Positions 11,503 to 24,000 of a stretch of 64,000 nucleotides of DNA are shown in pieces. Location of the stretch: assembly GCA_028583415.1 (NCBI GenBank), contig CM053272.1, forward strand, positions 44,260,699 to 44,324,698. The letters are read 5' to 3'. Source of the stretch: Protea cynaroides (lineage: Eukaryota > Streptophyta > Magnoliopsida > Proteales > Proteaceae). The translations under genes were made by a program, and so were the position numbers. Under the pieces are notes generated by a model. It was given only the letters and a program-made list of their open reading frames with translations. It ran no database searches and was not told the DNA's origin. The first letter of the stretch is position 1. The number at the start of each line of letters is the position of its first letter.

Positions 11503-12668
11503 GGATCCACATGGTTACTGTGTTTGTACTTGTATTAGGATTTGAACCTACTACATGTACGGAGTAAATCCGTAATTATGTGGGATTAAGGTTTTTAGGT
11601 TATTCTATAAATTGTTTATGTGTGGGAAAACATAGATAAGAGTATAAAGTTAACAGATAAGATAAGCCTATCAGGTAAAAAATTATGAAGATTATTCTTA
11701 AGAATAAAGAAAGTCATTCTTTTCTCTAATGAACGTAGGTATCCCATAATGAGATGTTTAACCATGCAAATCTTTTTATTGATGTTCTCTCAATCCTAAC
11801 AGAAATTTCGTGACTTCAAATCTCTCAACCATTGCTTTAAAACTTTTAACAAATAAAATTTGTCCAAATTGAGAAAGTCGAATCTCTCTCTAGATCTCTT
11901 TCTTTCTTTGTATATTCTCTAAACTATACACAAATATCAACACTCGCTATGATATATTTTATTTTTAAGATTTTAATGACCTCACAAGTTGTCTACAGTT
12001 TTAGTTTTATTTGAAGTTACAACCAATCATCAATAAACTAATTTTTTGCCACCAATAAAAAAAGAAAGAAAAGAAGAGCATAAGAGACATTAACTCTAGA
12101 ATAGATGGTGTGCAGGCTAAAGTTTCATTTTTTTACATTATCAATAATTCTATAGGGTAATGTGGCTACTAGTTTAAATTTCCATTTTTGTTTCTTCTTT
12201 TCTCCCCTTACTGAACTTACGCTTTTCATAGTGTCCTATGTATTTTACATAAGTCAGTCAGCACTTTGATAAGTTACCTGGACCCCCCCAAAAAAAAAAA
12301 AAAAAAAGTGAAGCTAGGAGAAAAAATAATTGCTTACAAAAAATTGTTTGTTCATTTCACCGTCATAAATTTCTTTGTTTCCCCCTCTTTTTTTTTTATT
12401 AAATTATAATTAATGTTGATCAATTCAATGTCTAAAATCACTCCAGTAGATGTTAAATAGTATTTGATAATATTTCATAGAATAATGGAAATAGTTTGTC
12501 TGCATTGCAAGAGAAAGGCAGGATATATTTTGTCTCTTCTTAAACTCTGCATAACAGAAACCTCGTGCACTGGACGTCATTTTTTAAAATATTTCATAGA
12601 ATACAAACTGTATCGATTTTGCCTTTACTTTAGTTCTAAATTATATTTGATCATTCCAAGGCAAGCCA
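11503..12668. other. Intergenic, no gene seen
   Basis: AT-rich sequence with a C7/A17 mononucleotide junction near 12283-12307. No open frame with coding character. Confidence 0.3.
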
Positions 12669-12744
12669 AAAATCCATTCCATTACACCTTTAACAATAAT
12701 CACGTGAAAATCCATTCCATTACACCTTTAACAATAATCACGTG
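12669..12744. repeat. 38-bp perfect tandem duplication
   Basis: Two identical adjacent copies of a 38-bp unit (AAAATCCATTCCATTACACC...ATCACGTG; 12669-12706 and 12707-12744). Perfect identity implies a recent slippage or template-switch event. Each copy ends in CACGTG. Confidence 0.9.
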
Positions 12745-12910
12745 GTAGTTTAATCGAGGTCAAATTTGATGGTCATTTTGTTCACAGTACTATTTTTGAT
12801 AGAAAAATTAAAGGAGAAACCTATATACATGCCTACATATGGAAGGAGTTAAAAAATTTATCTAATGGCCAACACTTTGTCATAATTTCTTTACAAATGA
12901 AATTGATATG

Positions 12911-13310
12911 AATTTTTTTTTTGGTAAACGTATATTTCATTCAAAACTATCAAGAAAACAAGTCAAAATATCATGGATACAAAGATCCTTCAACCAAGTA
13001 GAGGATAAATGCCAATCAAACAGCCTTGGAACTGTTTTGGCATTCTTAGCAAGGTGATGCATTATTTGGTTATCACCCCTTGAAATAAAACAAAAATCAC
13101 AACTATTGAAAGAGGCTACCAAATCCAAAATATCCAAAACAACGTTATCTATGGAAGTGGAAGCCTCACCACTATGACCTGAGGTAATATAATGAATAAT
13201 ATCTTTATAGTCAAATTTTATCATCACTTGCTTATGACCATCTGCAAGAGTAGTATGGAGAGCCCATCTAATGGTTAGAGCTTCCCCTTCCAAAGTTGAA
13301 CAAAATCTGA
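12911..13310 (-). mobile_element. LINE 3' fragment with RNase H-like domain
   Basis: The minus-strand frame 13293-12937 encodes a peptide like the plant RVT_3/RNase H domain at the end of L1-type LINEs: EALTIRWALHTTLADGHKQV, a later Asp in FDYKDI, and the closing SRGDNQIMHHLAKNAK. On the minus strand it is followed by a short 3' tail, AAATATACGTTTACC and an A-run (12918-12910). Only the 3' end survives, as expected for 5'-truncated LINE insertion. The frame starts without a real ATG context, and no endonuclease or reverse transcriptase is present. Possible alternative: a host RNase H-like fragment. Confidence 0.7.
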
Positions 13311-13943
13311 GATAAATGAATGAAGCATGAATGGGAGAGGCCGATGGATCCCTGAAAATTTCAATATGTGTAAAATGTTTACTACTATTAAAATATCATT
13401 TTTTATATTATATATTAAAAGAAAATGCATAAATCATATTTTATAGAAAAAAAAAACTTCCGTTTTCACTTTTTCCACATAAATTAATCAGAGCTAAATT
13501 GATAAATATTATAGGCAAATTATTATTAATGATTACAAGGATCTATTATATTTCTAAATATATAAGACATCTATTTTTCATGTGCATATATAATATGTAT
13601 GTCCATATTGTTTCTTAAATAAAGAAGAAATGATCTACATTAGTCACATGTCAAATTTTAGATATGGTACATTCTTCCAACTTTAACTAGAAAAAGACGG
13701 TTTAGATTTATCTTGTGAATTTTAAAAAGAAAATTTTGTTGAGGAAATGATACCATGTTATAATCACCATTCGTCCTTCTAATATGTATTAGGGAACGAA
13801 CCCTCTCTGATTCACAATGTAACTCTCTCGATGATTAATCAAATCAAGCCGTTGGAATTCTCAGATCACTCAATAAGATGGGCCCCTGGAGTGGTTCAGA
13901 AATTCCATCTCTCATCGTTCACACGAAATCGCACGCGGTTCTT
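13311..13943. other. 3' flank of the WD40 gene
   Basis: AT-rich sequence. The 3' UTR of the minus-strand WD40 gene should occupy its right-hand part. No other feature is recognised. Confidence 0.35.
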
Positions 13944-15380
13944 TCAGTTGTGCCGTTTCTTGCTAGAAGTGCCACGGAAAGAGAAGCTCTGATCGTTCTG
14001 CGAATCATGAGACGACAATGAATAACCCTCCGCCACGTATTGCTGCATCGCTGCCATTTGTCCCAAATCAGGAGCTTGCTCTGAAACCCTCCACACCTTT
14101 ACCGATTTATCAAGACTGCCACTGTACACGATCCACCGTTGATCTTCAGCCGTTGATTCTTTATCTTTTTCGTGGGCCAAGCATTTAACAGGTCCTGTAT
14201 GACCCGTTAAAACTGAAAGACAAGTGTGATCTCCACCGTCCTTTCTCCACACGCAAATCGTCTTGTCTGCGGACCCACTTAACAGAAGATTACCAGCTGC
14301 AGTAAGGCATAGGACTGCCTGCTTGTGTCCCCTGATAACCCCACCGTGAGAGAGCTCCTTGTCACGTTCCCAGAAGTTAACGAGTCCGTCAGAGGAACCA
14401 CAGTATACAACTGACGACGACGTGTTCATAGCTAACGCCGTTACAGCACATTCATGTTTCAGTAACGTCTGTGCAAGTGAGTGTTTCGTTACTTTTCCAT
14501 GTAATTCTCGCCGCCACACTTTAACGCTGCCGTCGGCAGAACCAGTGAAGACTAAACCGTCGAAACCGGCGACAACGGAGTTGACGGCGTCGTCGTGAAC
14601 CTTAATCGATTCTACGCATTTCGAATCTGAGATCCTCCATACTTTGACGGTTTTATCCCAGGAACCTGAGTAAAGTAGGGTTTGATCCTCATTCAAGCTG
14701 AGTGAAGATATGGCATCGGAATGCTTGATCCAGAGTCCGTTCCTATGACGCCTTACCTCCACGTAATTGCTCGGATTGATGGAGCTTTTGATGTAATCCT
14801 TCAAGGTAGGTAAAGTTCCCATACGTTTGTAAACGTTCGTACTCTTCGAGGAAACCCTCCAAACACGAATCTTCCCATCTTGATGACCGGTAAAAATTTT
14901 CTCACCGGCGATGACAATCGCTTTAACCAATCCACTATTAGATTTGAAACCAGAGAATTCCTTCTGATCTTTCCAGACGCGGATGTTTTTACTATCCGAT
15001 CCGGTGTAGAGCAGCTCCCCTGAAGCAGCCAAGGAGTAAATGTGGCCTTCTTCGCGAACTAGGGATCCGATGAGACCATTTGGAGGGAAATTCTCATCGA
15101 AAGCAGTAAGAGGAGAGTTTCTCGACCATGGAGATTTAGTATAAGGAGATGAACTCACATTCCAAGGAGACATGTTGTACGGAGAACTGTCTGGACTCAT
15201 TGGATTATGATCGTAATAGCCAGGGCTAGCTGCGGAAGCGCTGCTGTTACGAGGTGGATAATCGTCTTCGTTGGTTACAGTAGGAATGCTTGGTTCAGAA
15301 TGTGTGAGATTTCCTAATTTAGATCGGGAAAGACTGTTTTGTTCTGCGAACATTGTACCACCTCTTTCGTCTTCTCTCAT
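13944..15380 (-). CDS. Seven-blade WD40 repeat protein, JINGUBANG-like
   Basis: A 478-residue intronless gene of the plant JINGUBANG (JGB) group of WD40 proteins. JGB in Arabidopsis is a negative regulator of pollen germination acting with TCP4; whether this copy does the same cannot be said from sequence. Residues 1-100 form a Ser/Pro/Asn-rich leader with repeated SPYNMSPW / SPYTKSPW motifs typical of the group. Blades follow at about 112-138, 148-175, 219-250, 260-291, 308-339, 350-380 and 392-432, most ending in IRVW, VKVW, VNFW or ICVW. The C-terminal tail is Ser/Gln-rich and ends in a basic KKRHN. The start is the first ATG of the frame, and a TATA box lies about 190 bp upstream. No lesion is seen; it looks functional. 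Family assignment is firm, exact orthology is not. Confidence 0.93.
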   Translation of the reverse strand: MREDERGGTMFAEQNSLSRSKLGNLTHSEPSIPTVTNEDDYPPRNSSASAASPGYYDHNPMSPDSSPYNMSPWNVSSSPYTKSPWSRNSPLTAFDENFPPNGLIGSLVREEGHIYSLAASGELLYTGSDSKNIRVWKDQKEFSGFKSNSGLVKAIVIAGEKIFTGHQDGKIRVWRVSSKSTNVYKRMGTLPTLKDYIKSSINPSNYVEVRRHRNGLWIKHSDAISSLSLNEDQTLLYSGSWDKTVKVWRISDSKCVESIKVHDDAVNSVVAGFDGLVFTGSADGSVKVWRRELHGKVTKHSLAQTLLKHECAVTALAMNTSSSVVYCGSSDGLVNFWERDKELSHGGVIRGHKQAVLCLTAAGNLLLSGSADKTICVWRKDGGDHTCLSVLTGHTGPVKCLAHEKDKESTAEDQRWIVYSGSLDKSVKVWRVSEQAPDLGQMAAMQQYVAEGYSLSSHDSQNDQSFSFRGTSSKKRHN

Positions 15381-15567
15381 TCTCTACCTAAACGTTCTTC
15401 ATAAAAAGGAGAAAATCACAGAGGACAATGATGATGAAGACGAAGACTCTGTATTTAACTAACGATAATGGAGGAATGGAGAAGAAACTCAGATCACAAG
15501 AAAACCGAAAGCTTCGACGGATATACGGAGAGCCGAGAGAATACGGAAAAAAAGCTGAATGAGCTGT

Positions 15568-15577
15568 TGTATATAAA
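15568..15577 (-). promoter_or_regulatory. TATA box of the WD40 gene
   Basis: On the minus strand the sequence reads CTGTTTATATACAACAG, with the TATA core here. It lies about 190 bp upstream of the ATG at 15380, which would put transcription start near 15540 and leave a leader of roughly 160 bases, rich in CTC/TTC near the start codon. Confidence 0.6.
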
Positions 15578-18500
15578 CAGCAGGTTGAGGTATAGTACTT
15601 GATATTTGGACGGGTAGGATCTTTGCACGTGTATGGATGATACGTTTATGGTTACGATTGAACTGATGATCTACCTGTACCGGAAACTGGTTTCGACGGT
15701 GTTCAAACAAATTACTATTGTTAGGATCCTATGGGTACGGTGACCGGTTTAACCTTCTCAAACTATTTTGAGGAGATTATGACATTTTGGTATGTTTGTG
15801 GGATGGATTGGTTCTAGAAAGGGGAGTTAAAATAGATTCTAACATTTGACTCCGTCTAATCACTTCCACTTGTAATCTAATATTATTATTTATTATCTAA
15901 AATTATAATTTAAATACATCATTATTTTTTAATTTTTTAAATAGGAAAAATTTCCAGCACTATTGGTCTTTTCTTTTACCTATATTTATTCAAGCTCTCT
16001 AAAAAAAAAAAAAAAATCCAGCAGATTTTTCCATGAAAGTAAATATGAGACAGTTTGGATTCATGGGTTTGCGATGATAGTCGCTTAGGATGGATCTTGT
16101 TTTGTCCTGAATATGGTTTGCAAAGTAATAATCGTTTCTTTCTGGCCGTGCTGATTCTGAGCCGATCTTAAACCCTTCTTGTTTATACTTGATCTACATT
16201 TACTCAAATTTCTTTTTGATTCATCACATAGCCTTTTTGATTCATCACATCGTTTCCCTCTTGGCACTAAGGGTAATCTATGGATTTGGAATTAACAAAG
16301 GATTACATATTTCACGAGAGTAAATTCTTTCACTTCACATGTTTACTTGAAAAACATGTAATAACAATGACGGTTTTGATAATGACATAGTGATACCCTT
16401 TTTCATCTTTAAGATACTTTTAGAACTAAGATAAAAGGACAATCGAAAGAATGTTATGATTTCTTAAGGCAAAGCCTTTGGTGATGATAATGTACATTCT
16501 TTAAATATAGCATGCATATTTGCAAAAAGGCTTTTACCTTATTTATATAACGGTATTAACTGTATGTTTATCAAACAAATTAACTCAAAGCTGTGTCCAT
16601 ATTCCCGATCAATCCTTTGATTTGTTTACTTAATTGAGGGAGAGGTTGTTCAAATAAATTTTTTTAAAAGAATTTTGTGGTGTGCAATCATTTTTCTTTT
16701 ATGATTCCTTTGGTTAATTTGATGGCTAAGTACCTGGGAAGGACAATTAATTCAGTTTTGTGGTGTGCGTGTGTGGATTTTGGTTTTAGTTCATGATATT
16801 GGTCATTTGGGAAATGATACGAGATCGGTTTCAGAATAGTACAAAACCAATTATAGAATTACACGTGGCCAAGACATATATCTGTATTAAAAATCTTTTT
16901 TTTTTCTTTTATAGAGATGGAGATGAGACTAGGAGGAGTATTGAATATTGGATATTCAAAGTGCACTAAATACATTGGCATGGTTCAAGGTGGTGAAGTT
17001 GCATGGCAACCAAATTGGACTTTTTCCCTCTATTGATTTTGATCGGATTTTCTCTATGAGCCGAAAGCCGGCCAGAAGTCTGAATCATCCAAACCCTAGA
17101 AAACTTGACAGATATTGGTCAAACAAATCGAACTTATTAGAAATAAAAATTGTGAACCAAATCAAGAAGAATTGATGATTTAATTCCAATTGCCAAGGGG
17201 ATATCTAGGTAAATTTCCCTATAAATAAAAAGAGAATTTACTCATAAAATTATAGAATATAATTTAAATTTTAAAATTTGAACTTGAACACACAAATATT
17301 AATTTACGAATATAAACCGTTGAGAGTCTGAAAGCAACACCAGTGTTGTTGGAGACTGGAGGGCAGCAAGAGACGTTAGCGGTAATCTCGCTTCAATTGT
17401 TCATATTGTATCCAAATCCTCTCCTCCCCATAGTTAATAAGTTTGGATACGGTAAAAAATTGGATACGGATGCATACGGGTATTAAACGGAATTAGACTT
17501 TGATACATGGACCAATAATTCGTTTTAAAAAAAAGATGTACGATATTAATACGGTATGTGTTTAATACGATGCCTATAGAAAAATCAAGATTGAAAATAT
17601 AAACTATATTCACTATGCAATAAACATCTATAGCATTCAACAAATAAAATATTAACATATAAATATAATTTATAAATAAAAAATATTTCAATCTATAAAA
17701 TCTCATACAAAATTATTATCCCATCAAATATATAAAGTGAAAAACTATTATTCATCAAACATAAAAATTAAAATATTACAATTGAAAAATGTTCACATAT
17801 AAAATATGTAAAATTTTCACACTAATTACTTGACTATGCTCCTCCCCCAGCTCTCTGGCTCCTACTCCATTCATTCGGAGTTGTGAATTGATTCGAATTC
17901 TAACAGACTCCAACGGTTGATTAGATGGGATGGGAATTGGAGAGGAGAGGCTTTGGACTCGCATCACACTTCAAAAGGTTTAGCACCACAAACGTCAAGG
18001 GTCCATTAACGCCGTCAAATCCACTCCCGAGTCTAAACGGAAAACAGGTCGATAACGATTTTTGAGGACCAGAAGGAGAGCCGCCACGTAACTGGACCGT
18101 CCAACTTTAAGCGGTGTTTGTCTCCTCCCTTCGTAATCAGATTCATCCGATCCTTGGGCGACTGGTTCTGTACGGTATCGCCTTACGAACACGTCGCTAA
18201 AAATGAAAGACAGGTCCACCACTCCATCGAGGACAAGTGGAAGACCTTAGATATGCTTACGTGATGGTGACGCCTTAGCAGAAAAGGTCGATATGACGTA
18301 TACTTGTAGGGCTGACATGGTAAACCTATCTTTGCTGGGGATGTGACGCCTGGCAATTTTTGTGGGCCACTGCTGGACTTAAACACGTCACCCTGCATTC
18401 ATTGTTGTGTGTGCAACCGGGACAGTGTGACACCTTAGTCTTTTTATGTGGAAAATATCTTGTTCGAGTAGCAGGTAGGTAAGCTAACCGAGCATTGACT

Positions 18501-20308
18501 TGATACACTGGATAACAAACACATGAGACAAAGAGTCTAGAGTCCGACCCCACCACACACAACACAACACACAAAAATTAAACAAAAAAAAAAAAAGTGT
18601 CTCCATTGGAAAATACGTTTTCTTTCACTTCCCCTTTAATATAGAGTATGGAAATCCTTTCATGCGGCTGTTTGGATTTTATCTAGTATACATATCAATG
18701 TATTGATGTGCATGTCAACTGAACTCCAATTGTTGGATTAATTGGTAATTTCAATTGTCGCAGGAGAGGATGTGGATCTGGATATAGAAAAGAGATTTGC
18801 TTGTGATTGAAATGACAGTCACAAACTTGAGACACCATGCAGCATGAATTTGATGGCAGACACAATCTTTGCTGGTTTTCCATTCTGCCAAAAAAAGATT
18901 GGGAGAGGAGGGGGGGGGGGGGGGCACATACAAGAAATTCTGGATCCTCTTTTTGTAATAATCATTCTATATCTTTGGGAATCTTTGATGAATGTAGATT
19001 CTACACTTTTATCATATGGTAGTATCTGGGATTGACGCTCATAACTTGACAAGGGTCCATTGGAATCAAAACCCATAAAGTACATGAGTCTCGCTTATTA
19101 TGCATGGGACACGAGTGGCATTGTTATTTGCACTCACCAATGAGAGCAGGTGATGATAGATCCACAAGTGAAGGCAAGAGAGGAGAGAGATTGACAACGA
19201 AAAGAGATAGAGGGGGGAGGGGGGGAGGGGGTTAGGTGTAGCTCCCAATCAATAACAAAATGCTAATATTGTGGCAATATGTGTAAAATTTTTAAATAAA
19301 AACTCCATAAAATAGAGATTTGTGAAAATATTTGTTTCTTCTTTTTTTTTTTTTTTGAATTTCATGGTTATGATCATTTCTAAGACATTCAAATCAAAAT
19401 CAATGAAGGTCAATCTCATATCTAATTCCAGGTTTTTAAACCTTCCCTGAAATTGAATATAAGATTTGAAAATTATAAAATCTTTTTCTCTAACAATAAA
19501 ATGCAAAACAATAAGGTATTGAGATGCAACTTGATACTTCCAAGTCTATATAGAAGTCAATGTGTGTTTTAACTTCTATCTCGATTCAATGTATTTATCT
19601 TTAAAACCAAGCATTCAAACTTTAAAGAGGTAGCGTTAACCTAATGCTACTCATCTTTCTATGTTTTTAATTCTATAATGACGATGATGAAAATGATCTG
19701 TGGGAGGTATACCATGATTATATATATATGGGTCCGTTATTAAATGTTGACACACTCTCTCTTCCCTAATAAAATATAGATTCTTATTAATTCTGTCTCT
19801 TACCTTCTCGTTGATCCGGTTTTTTATATTAGTATTGTAAGAAACCCTTATTTACCATTATATATCATGCCGGTAGGTGGATGAAGGTCTAATTTATGCC
19901 TTGAGTTTAAAGACACTAATTTTTCAATGAAATACTAACCCGGTTAGAGTTAAATAAAGGCCTCCATATCCCATATCCTTAACTTCCCCCCCCAATTTGG
20001 ATTGATCTGATCAATAAATTATGCTTTGTTTGTTAGATAAGGTTTAAAATATTGGTAATTGTCAATCCATTAACGATTAGTAAACCCAGCATACCTTAGT
20101 GATTCCATCTCTCTCTCTCTCTCTATATATATATAAAACTAGGGGTGGATCGGGTTTCTCTCCCATAGGCAATCAACCAGGGAGGGAAAAAAAATATTCT
20201 CCAATCCAATCGTCTTATAAGTTGTAATCCACGGCTGAAATTTACTCCACGTGCAAATCACGGTAGTGGTATGCACACCGAAGAGGAGTCGGATTGCAAG
20301 AAACTAAC
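15578..20308. other. Long intergenic region with simple repeats only
   Basis: No gene found. Items seen: a 21-bp near-tandem duplication TTTTTGATTCATCACAT at about 16211-16250; very AT-rich sequence 17200-17820; a G-run near 18910-18924; G-rich patches near 19211-19231; a T-run at 19340; a (CT)n/(AT)n microsatellite at about 20110-20137. A single-sided GCAGGAGAGGATGTGGATC near 18761 resembles one end of the foldback MITE family. Open frames in this stretch are short and of low complexity. Confidence 0.35.
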
Positions 20309-20583
20309 AAGATCAGGTGTCTTTAGTTAACTATAAAGTATTAGTGGTTCGGGAGGAAGGTGACTCCCACAAGCTAATGCTTGACACATGGGTGTTGGCT
20401 GGATCTAAATCCTCCATCCGAGCCGATGCATAAGCCGACACCCCCTGTTGGCTTAGCTTATCGACTCGGATGGAGAGTTTAGATCCAACGAACACCCACA
20501 TGTAGAGTATCGACTGGTGGTAACTGCTCCTCCTCCCAAACCCCGGGAGGAGAGGATTTGGATCCAAAGATACCTAATCTTGC
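20309..20583. mobile_element. Foldback MITE related to the Mutator-type family
   Basis: The arms run from CAAGATCAGGTGTCTTTAG to AAAGATACCTAATCTTG and include GGTTCGGGAGGA / TCCTCCCAAACC and a GTCGGCTT / AAGCCGACA centre, as in the other copies. GAGAGGATTTGGATCC at about 20551-20566 is the usual family terminus, but here the inverted repeat extends 17 bp further out on both sides. No 9-bp duplication is evident at the outer ends. Confidence 0.7.
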
Positions 20584-20603
20584 TACGTATTTTCTCATCA
20601 CAC

Positions 20604-20943
20604 GTGGCATTTCACAAATTTTGTAATTTTTATTTTGACGATGAATAAGCCAATCCACGTGTTACTTATCTTGGTTGGGTCCACCTGGATCCGAATTCAG
20701 TTTAGCTCGGTAGGGTAGAGTTGAGATTGTTTAATTAACTAATTAAACTATAATGCATAATGTTCCCACGTCCGTGGCATTTCACAAATTTTGTTATTTT
20801 TATTTTGACGATGAATAAGCCAATCCACGTGTTACTTATCTTGGTTGGGTCCACCTGGATCCGAATTCAGTTTAGCTTGGTAGGGTAGAGTTGAGATTGT
20901 TTAATTAACTAATTAAACTATAATGCATAATGTTCTCACGTCC
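20604..20943. repeat. 170-bp tandem duplication
   Basis: Two head-to-tail copies (20604-20773 and 20774-20943) start GTGGCATTTCACAAATTTTG and end in CATAATGTT(C)CACGTCC. They differ at only about three positions (for example TAATTT/TTATTT, GCTCGG/GCTTGG and TTCCCA/TTCTCA). Each copy carries CCACGTGTTACTT and a TTAATTAACTAATTAA palindrome. A recent duplication. Confidence 0.92.
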
Positions 20944-21149
20944 GTACCGTTGAAAGGAAGGAATAATGAATTCGTTGCCGCAATTCTGCTGGGCCCAAGG
21001 TTTGAAGAGTAATTTTACTATTATCAATAATAATAATAATAATAGTGTTACGATGGGAAATCGTCTATCGTCTGCGATCCAAGCAACCTGCAATCACAGA
21101 GATGAAACAACGGAGTTGGGCGACTAAACTCCGGGTACACTCCGATGCC

Positions 21150-21720
21150 TAAGTTAGATTCTCAATGTAAACAGTCAAGAGATAGCAGGAAGTTATCTCC
21201 AGTTTAGAGAAAGAGGGAAATGATGAGAGAATTTGGGCGTACGAGAATGAATGGATAGATTGTTAAATTGTGTATGTATTACCTTGAGGGATCGTCCTCT
21301 ACTTATAAAGATTGAGAAGAGGCATGGAGGCACCAGGACTCAGGGAAGTAGATCGCCAATAGGACTGTGCCAAGTGTCGCTCTGAGGGTCACCCAAGTCA
21401 TAAACTCCGAACAGGAGTGAGAGACTGTAGCCAAGTAAACTAAGTCGGTCAACAAGGAGGGTGACACCCGTCACCGTCCGGATGGTCGCATGGCCGTAAT
21501 GATTGGCATCGTACCGTACCAGGAGAATGACTCCTCTATCGTGACATAGTTGCTTTAGGACTCTGCCCTCCGACCAAGAAACGTAACCGAGTAGGTCTAT
21601 ACCTCCGACTGGTACCGTGTCCTAGCAGGACTTGTGACTCCGAACGGCATAAGTCGAGGGCACCATATCATTTGTGGTCAGCTCCGAGGATAAAGATCGC
21701 CACGTGTAAGATTTTAAATA
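21150..21720 (-). mobile_element. LTR-like dispersed repeat, copy 1
   Basis: This sequence is homologous along its length to 28110-28690. Shared words include AGTTATCTCCAGTTTAGAG, CCTTGAGGGATCGTC, GGACTCAGGGAAG and GCCACGTGTAAGATTTTAA. On the minus strand TTTATAAGTAGAGGACGATC resembles an LTR promoter, so the pair may be diverged solo LTRs in minus orientation. Boundaries are only approximate. Confidence 0.5.
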
Positions 21721-22394
21721 GATGATCTTTTTCTCATATAACAAATAGTAATAATAATAATTTTACCAAAAAAAACGAAAAAAAGTTTGAAAGAATAACT
21801 TGTGGATTCCGGTAAATTCGGATCTGGATCTCAATCGATCCGGAATAGCATGGATGGCTGGATGCCAATCTTCGCATGTGAGTGGCCAATTCTAGGGTTA
21901 TACTGATTAACCCTAGATGCCGATCTCTTTGCATACATCAGGTGCCATGGGGCTGTTAGATCACTCTCTGGGCAGCCCACCTGTGGGAAAGGATATGGGT
22001 GCCTAGGGGACTAGGATCCTCTCCGGTGGTTGGATGGGCCGGATGTATGGGGCTGTGCACGAGTGATCCCACAGGAAATTAGTTGTTCTCAAAGAAACGG
22101 GTTTGTCCGAATGTAACAACAATTTGTAATCAATTTTCTTTAGTACACATTCATTGGATCAACATAAAAACCTCAATATAGAATTTTAGTATTTCAAAAA
22201 TATATTGTTACGACTAGAAAAACCCAAAGATAATTGATGTTGCTGAAAACCACCGGTTTCATATTGGGCTCTAGTGTTGTGGATGGAACCTTGAGTTGTT
22301 AGATAAATCGATACAGGCCTTGAGTCCATTTTGCTGGGTTTTCTTGACAAAATGAAAACAAATGATCTTATGCCATCTACGGGAAGGGCCTTGG

Positions 22395-22502
22395 GCGTGG
22401 TGGCATTCAGCTTCGGCTGTGCGCTCAATTAAGTCCCGAGGAAAGGTCACTGGTTCGACTTGGTTAAACCCGAAAAAAAAGAAAAAAAAAGAAAAAAAAA
22501 AG
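22395..22502 (+). mobile_element. SINE-like element with A-rich tail (tentative)
   Basis: The sequence has a GC-rich head (GGGCGTGGTGGCATTCAGC), a GGTTCGACTTGG word like a Pol III B box near 22452, and then an A-rich tail interrupted by G (about 22470-22501). This order fits a tRNA-derived SINE. The A box is not convincing, and no target duplication was found. Confidence 0.35.
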
Positions 22503-24000
22503 TTTACGTCATCCTTACATCAGTTTGGAAATAAACTGTAAATAACCTCTCATTTGTGTTACTATTGGAAGGAATTCCTAAAGAGTCTTAGCATCCATGG
22601 ACATAAGATTAAAACATGACTAACATGTTAAGATGATATTTTTTTTTTTGCCAAAATTTTTTGTTTTCATTTTAATTTGTTGTTGATGGAATCTGTTCAG
22701 CATCCCCGATCCTGCCACGTAGTCGAAAGACCTACACAACAAGAAAGTTGGGGGGGAGATATACCCCGGGGCCACTTCGATACTAAAGTTAGAGACTTAT
22801 AGGGACATGTAGTATGAAGCTCTTAGTAGAACACTAGAGCTCCTTGAAAATGGAGGTTCCTTGGGATACTTGAGCTACCACCATCTTCCCTTCCTCTCCG
22901 ATGAAAATGAGATCTTAGAACCCTTGAGGGAGTAAAATACAAGAGGACTAATACCTAAAATAGTATGTTCCTAATGGCTGGAATCTCCCCATTTTCTCCA
23001 TTCAATCTCCGTTTGCTTAGTTATCCTTTTGCTATATATATAAGTCCAAAGGAGAAGCTTTCTAGACAAGCCTCTCCACACCTACCACCGTCTCGATCAT
23101 CAACTTCCTAGGAAATAGTAGGTTTGAGAGGTTATAACCCCTTAGAGCGACGTTAGGACTTCTTGTCAGCCGCTTACGAATCCCTTGGCATTCTTCTACC
23201 CCTTTATAGTCCACGTTTTCTATATTTTCTGATGCTTGTCTCTGTCCTTACACTTATTGAGTACAGATCTTGCTTTTTGGTGATTCAGCCCACGATATGG
23301 TGATCTGGTCAGTCAAATATGTCTACTTGACATTTATGATTGGTGTCAGTATTTATGAACATTAATGGCGGACTATTAAATGCCCAACTACCCCATCACT
23401 CTGTCCCATCAGGTCTAGATCAGCCAAGGAGGGCGAACACGAGTTCCTTTTTTGAACATCTCTTCTTCTCATATCTCACGCCTTAGATATATACCGCGTG
23501 TCATTCTCTCGAAGATCATCTTAGATTCTCAATTGACGATCAAATTTGTATCCATTATTATTTTTCCTCAACATAATCCATTGGTTTTGATTATTGAATT
23601 AGAATATGGGAATAGTTGTATGAACATTTCGGACGTTCAACATACAAGGGACGGACAAGACGTTTATAAATCTTAATAGCTACATTCTCTTCATCATAAC
23701 TGAGAAAACTTGTTCCTTCCAGCTGCGGTTGTGCATTTAAATAAGTCTTGGAGAGAGGTTATTAGTTGGATTACCCTCAACACGTTGCATGCCAGGCTGT
23801 ATTCCCCGGTGGCCTGTGCCCTCCTTGGATGGCGTTGAACCTCAAAAAAATAAAAAGAATTTATGTCATCCTTCTGCCAGTTTGTAATAAGCTGGAAATA
23901 ACCTCCAATATGTGTATATATTGGAAGGAATTCTTCTAGATTCTAGTATGGATATAAGACTAAAACATAAATCCTCTGTTAAGAAGTTTTCAATGCAACA
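22503..24000. repeat. Region with a dispersed repeat pair
   Basis: The stretch 22503-22620 (ACGTCATCCTTACATCAGTTTGG...TTGGAAGGAATTC) recurs at about 23864-23975 with roughly 80% identity by eye. Each copy is preceded by an A-rich tract. The sequence between (22640-23860) shows no gene. A frame at 23452-23676 has no recognisable features. Confidence 0.5.

Noticed and set aside
14359..14598. 79-residue plus-strand frame
   Set aside because: Antisense shadow of the WD40 gene.
22395..22502. tRNA gene
   Set aside because: Only a B-box-like word is present; no cloverleaf can be folded by eye, so at most a SINE.
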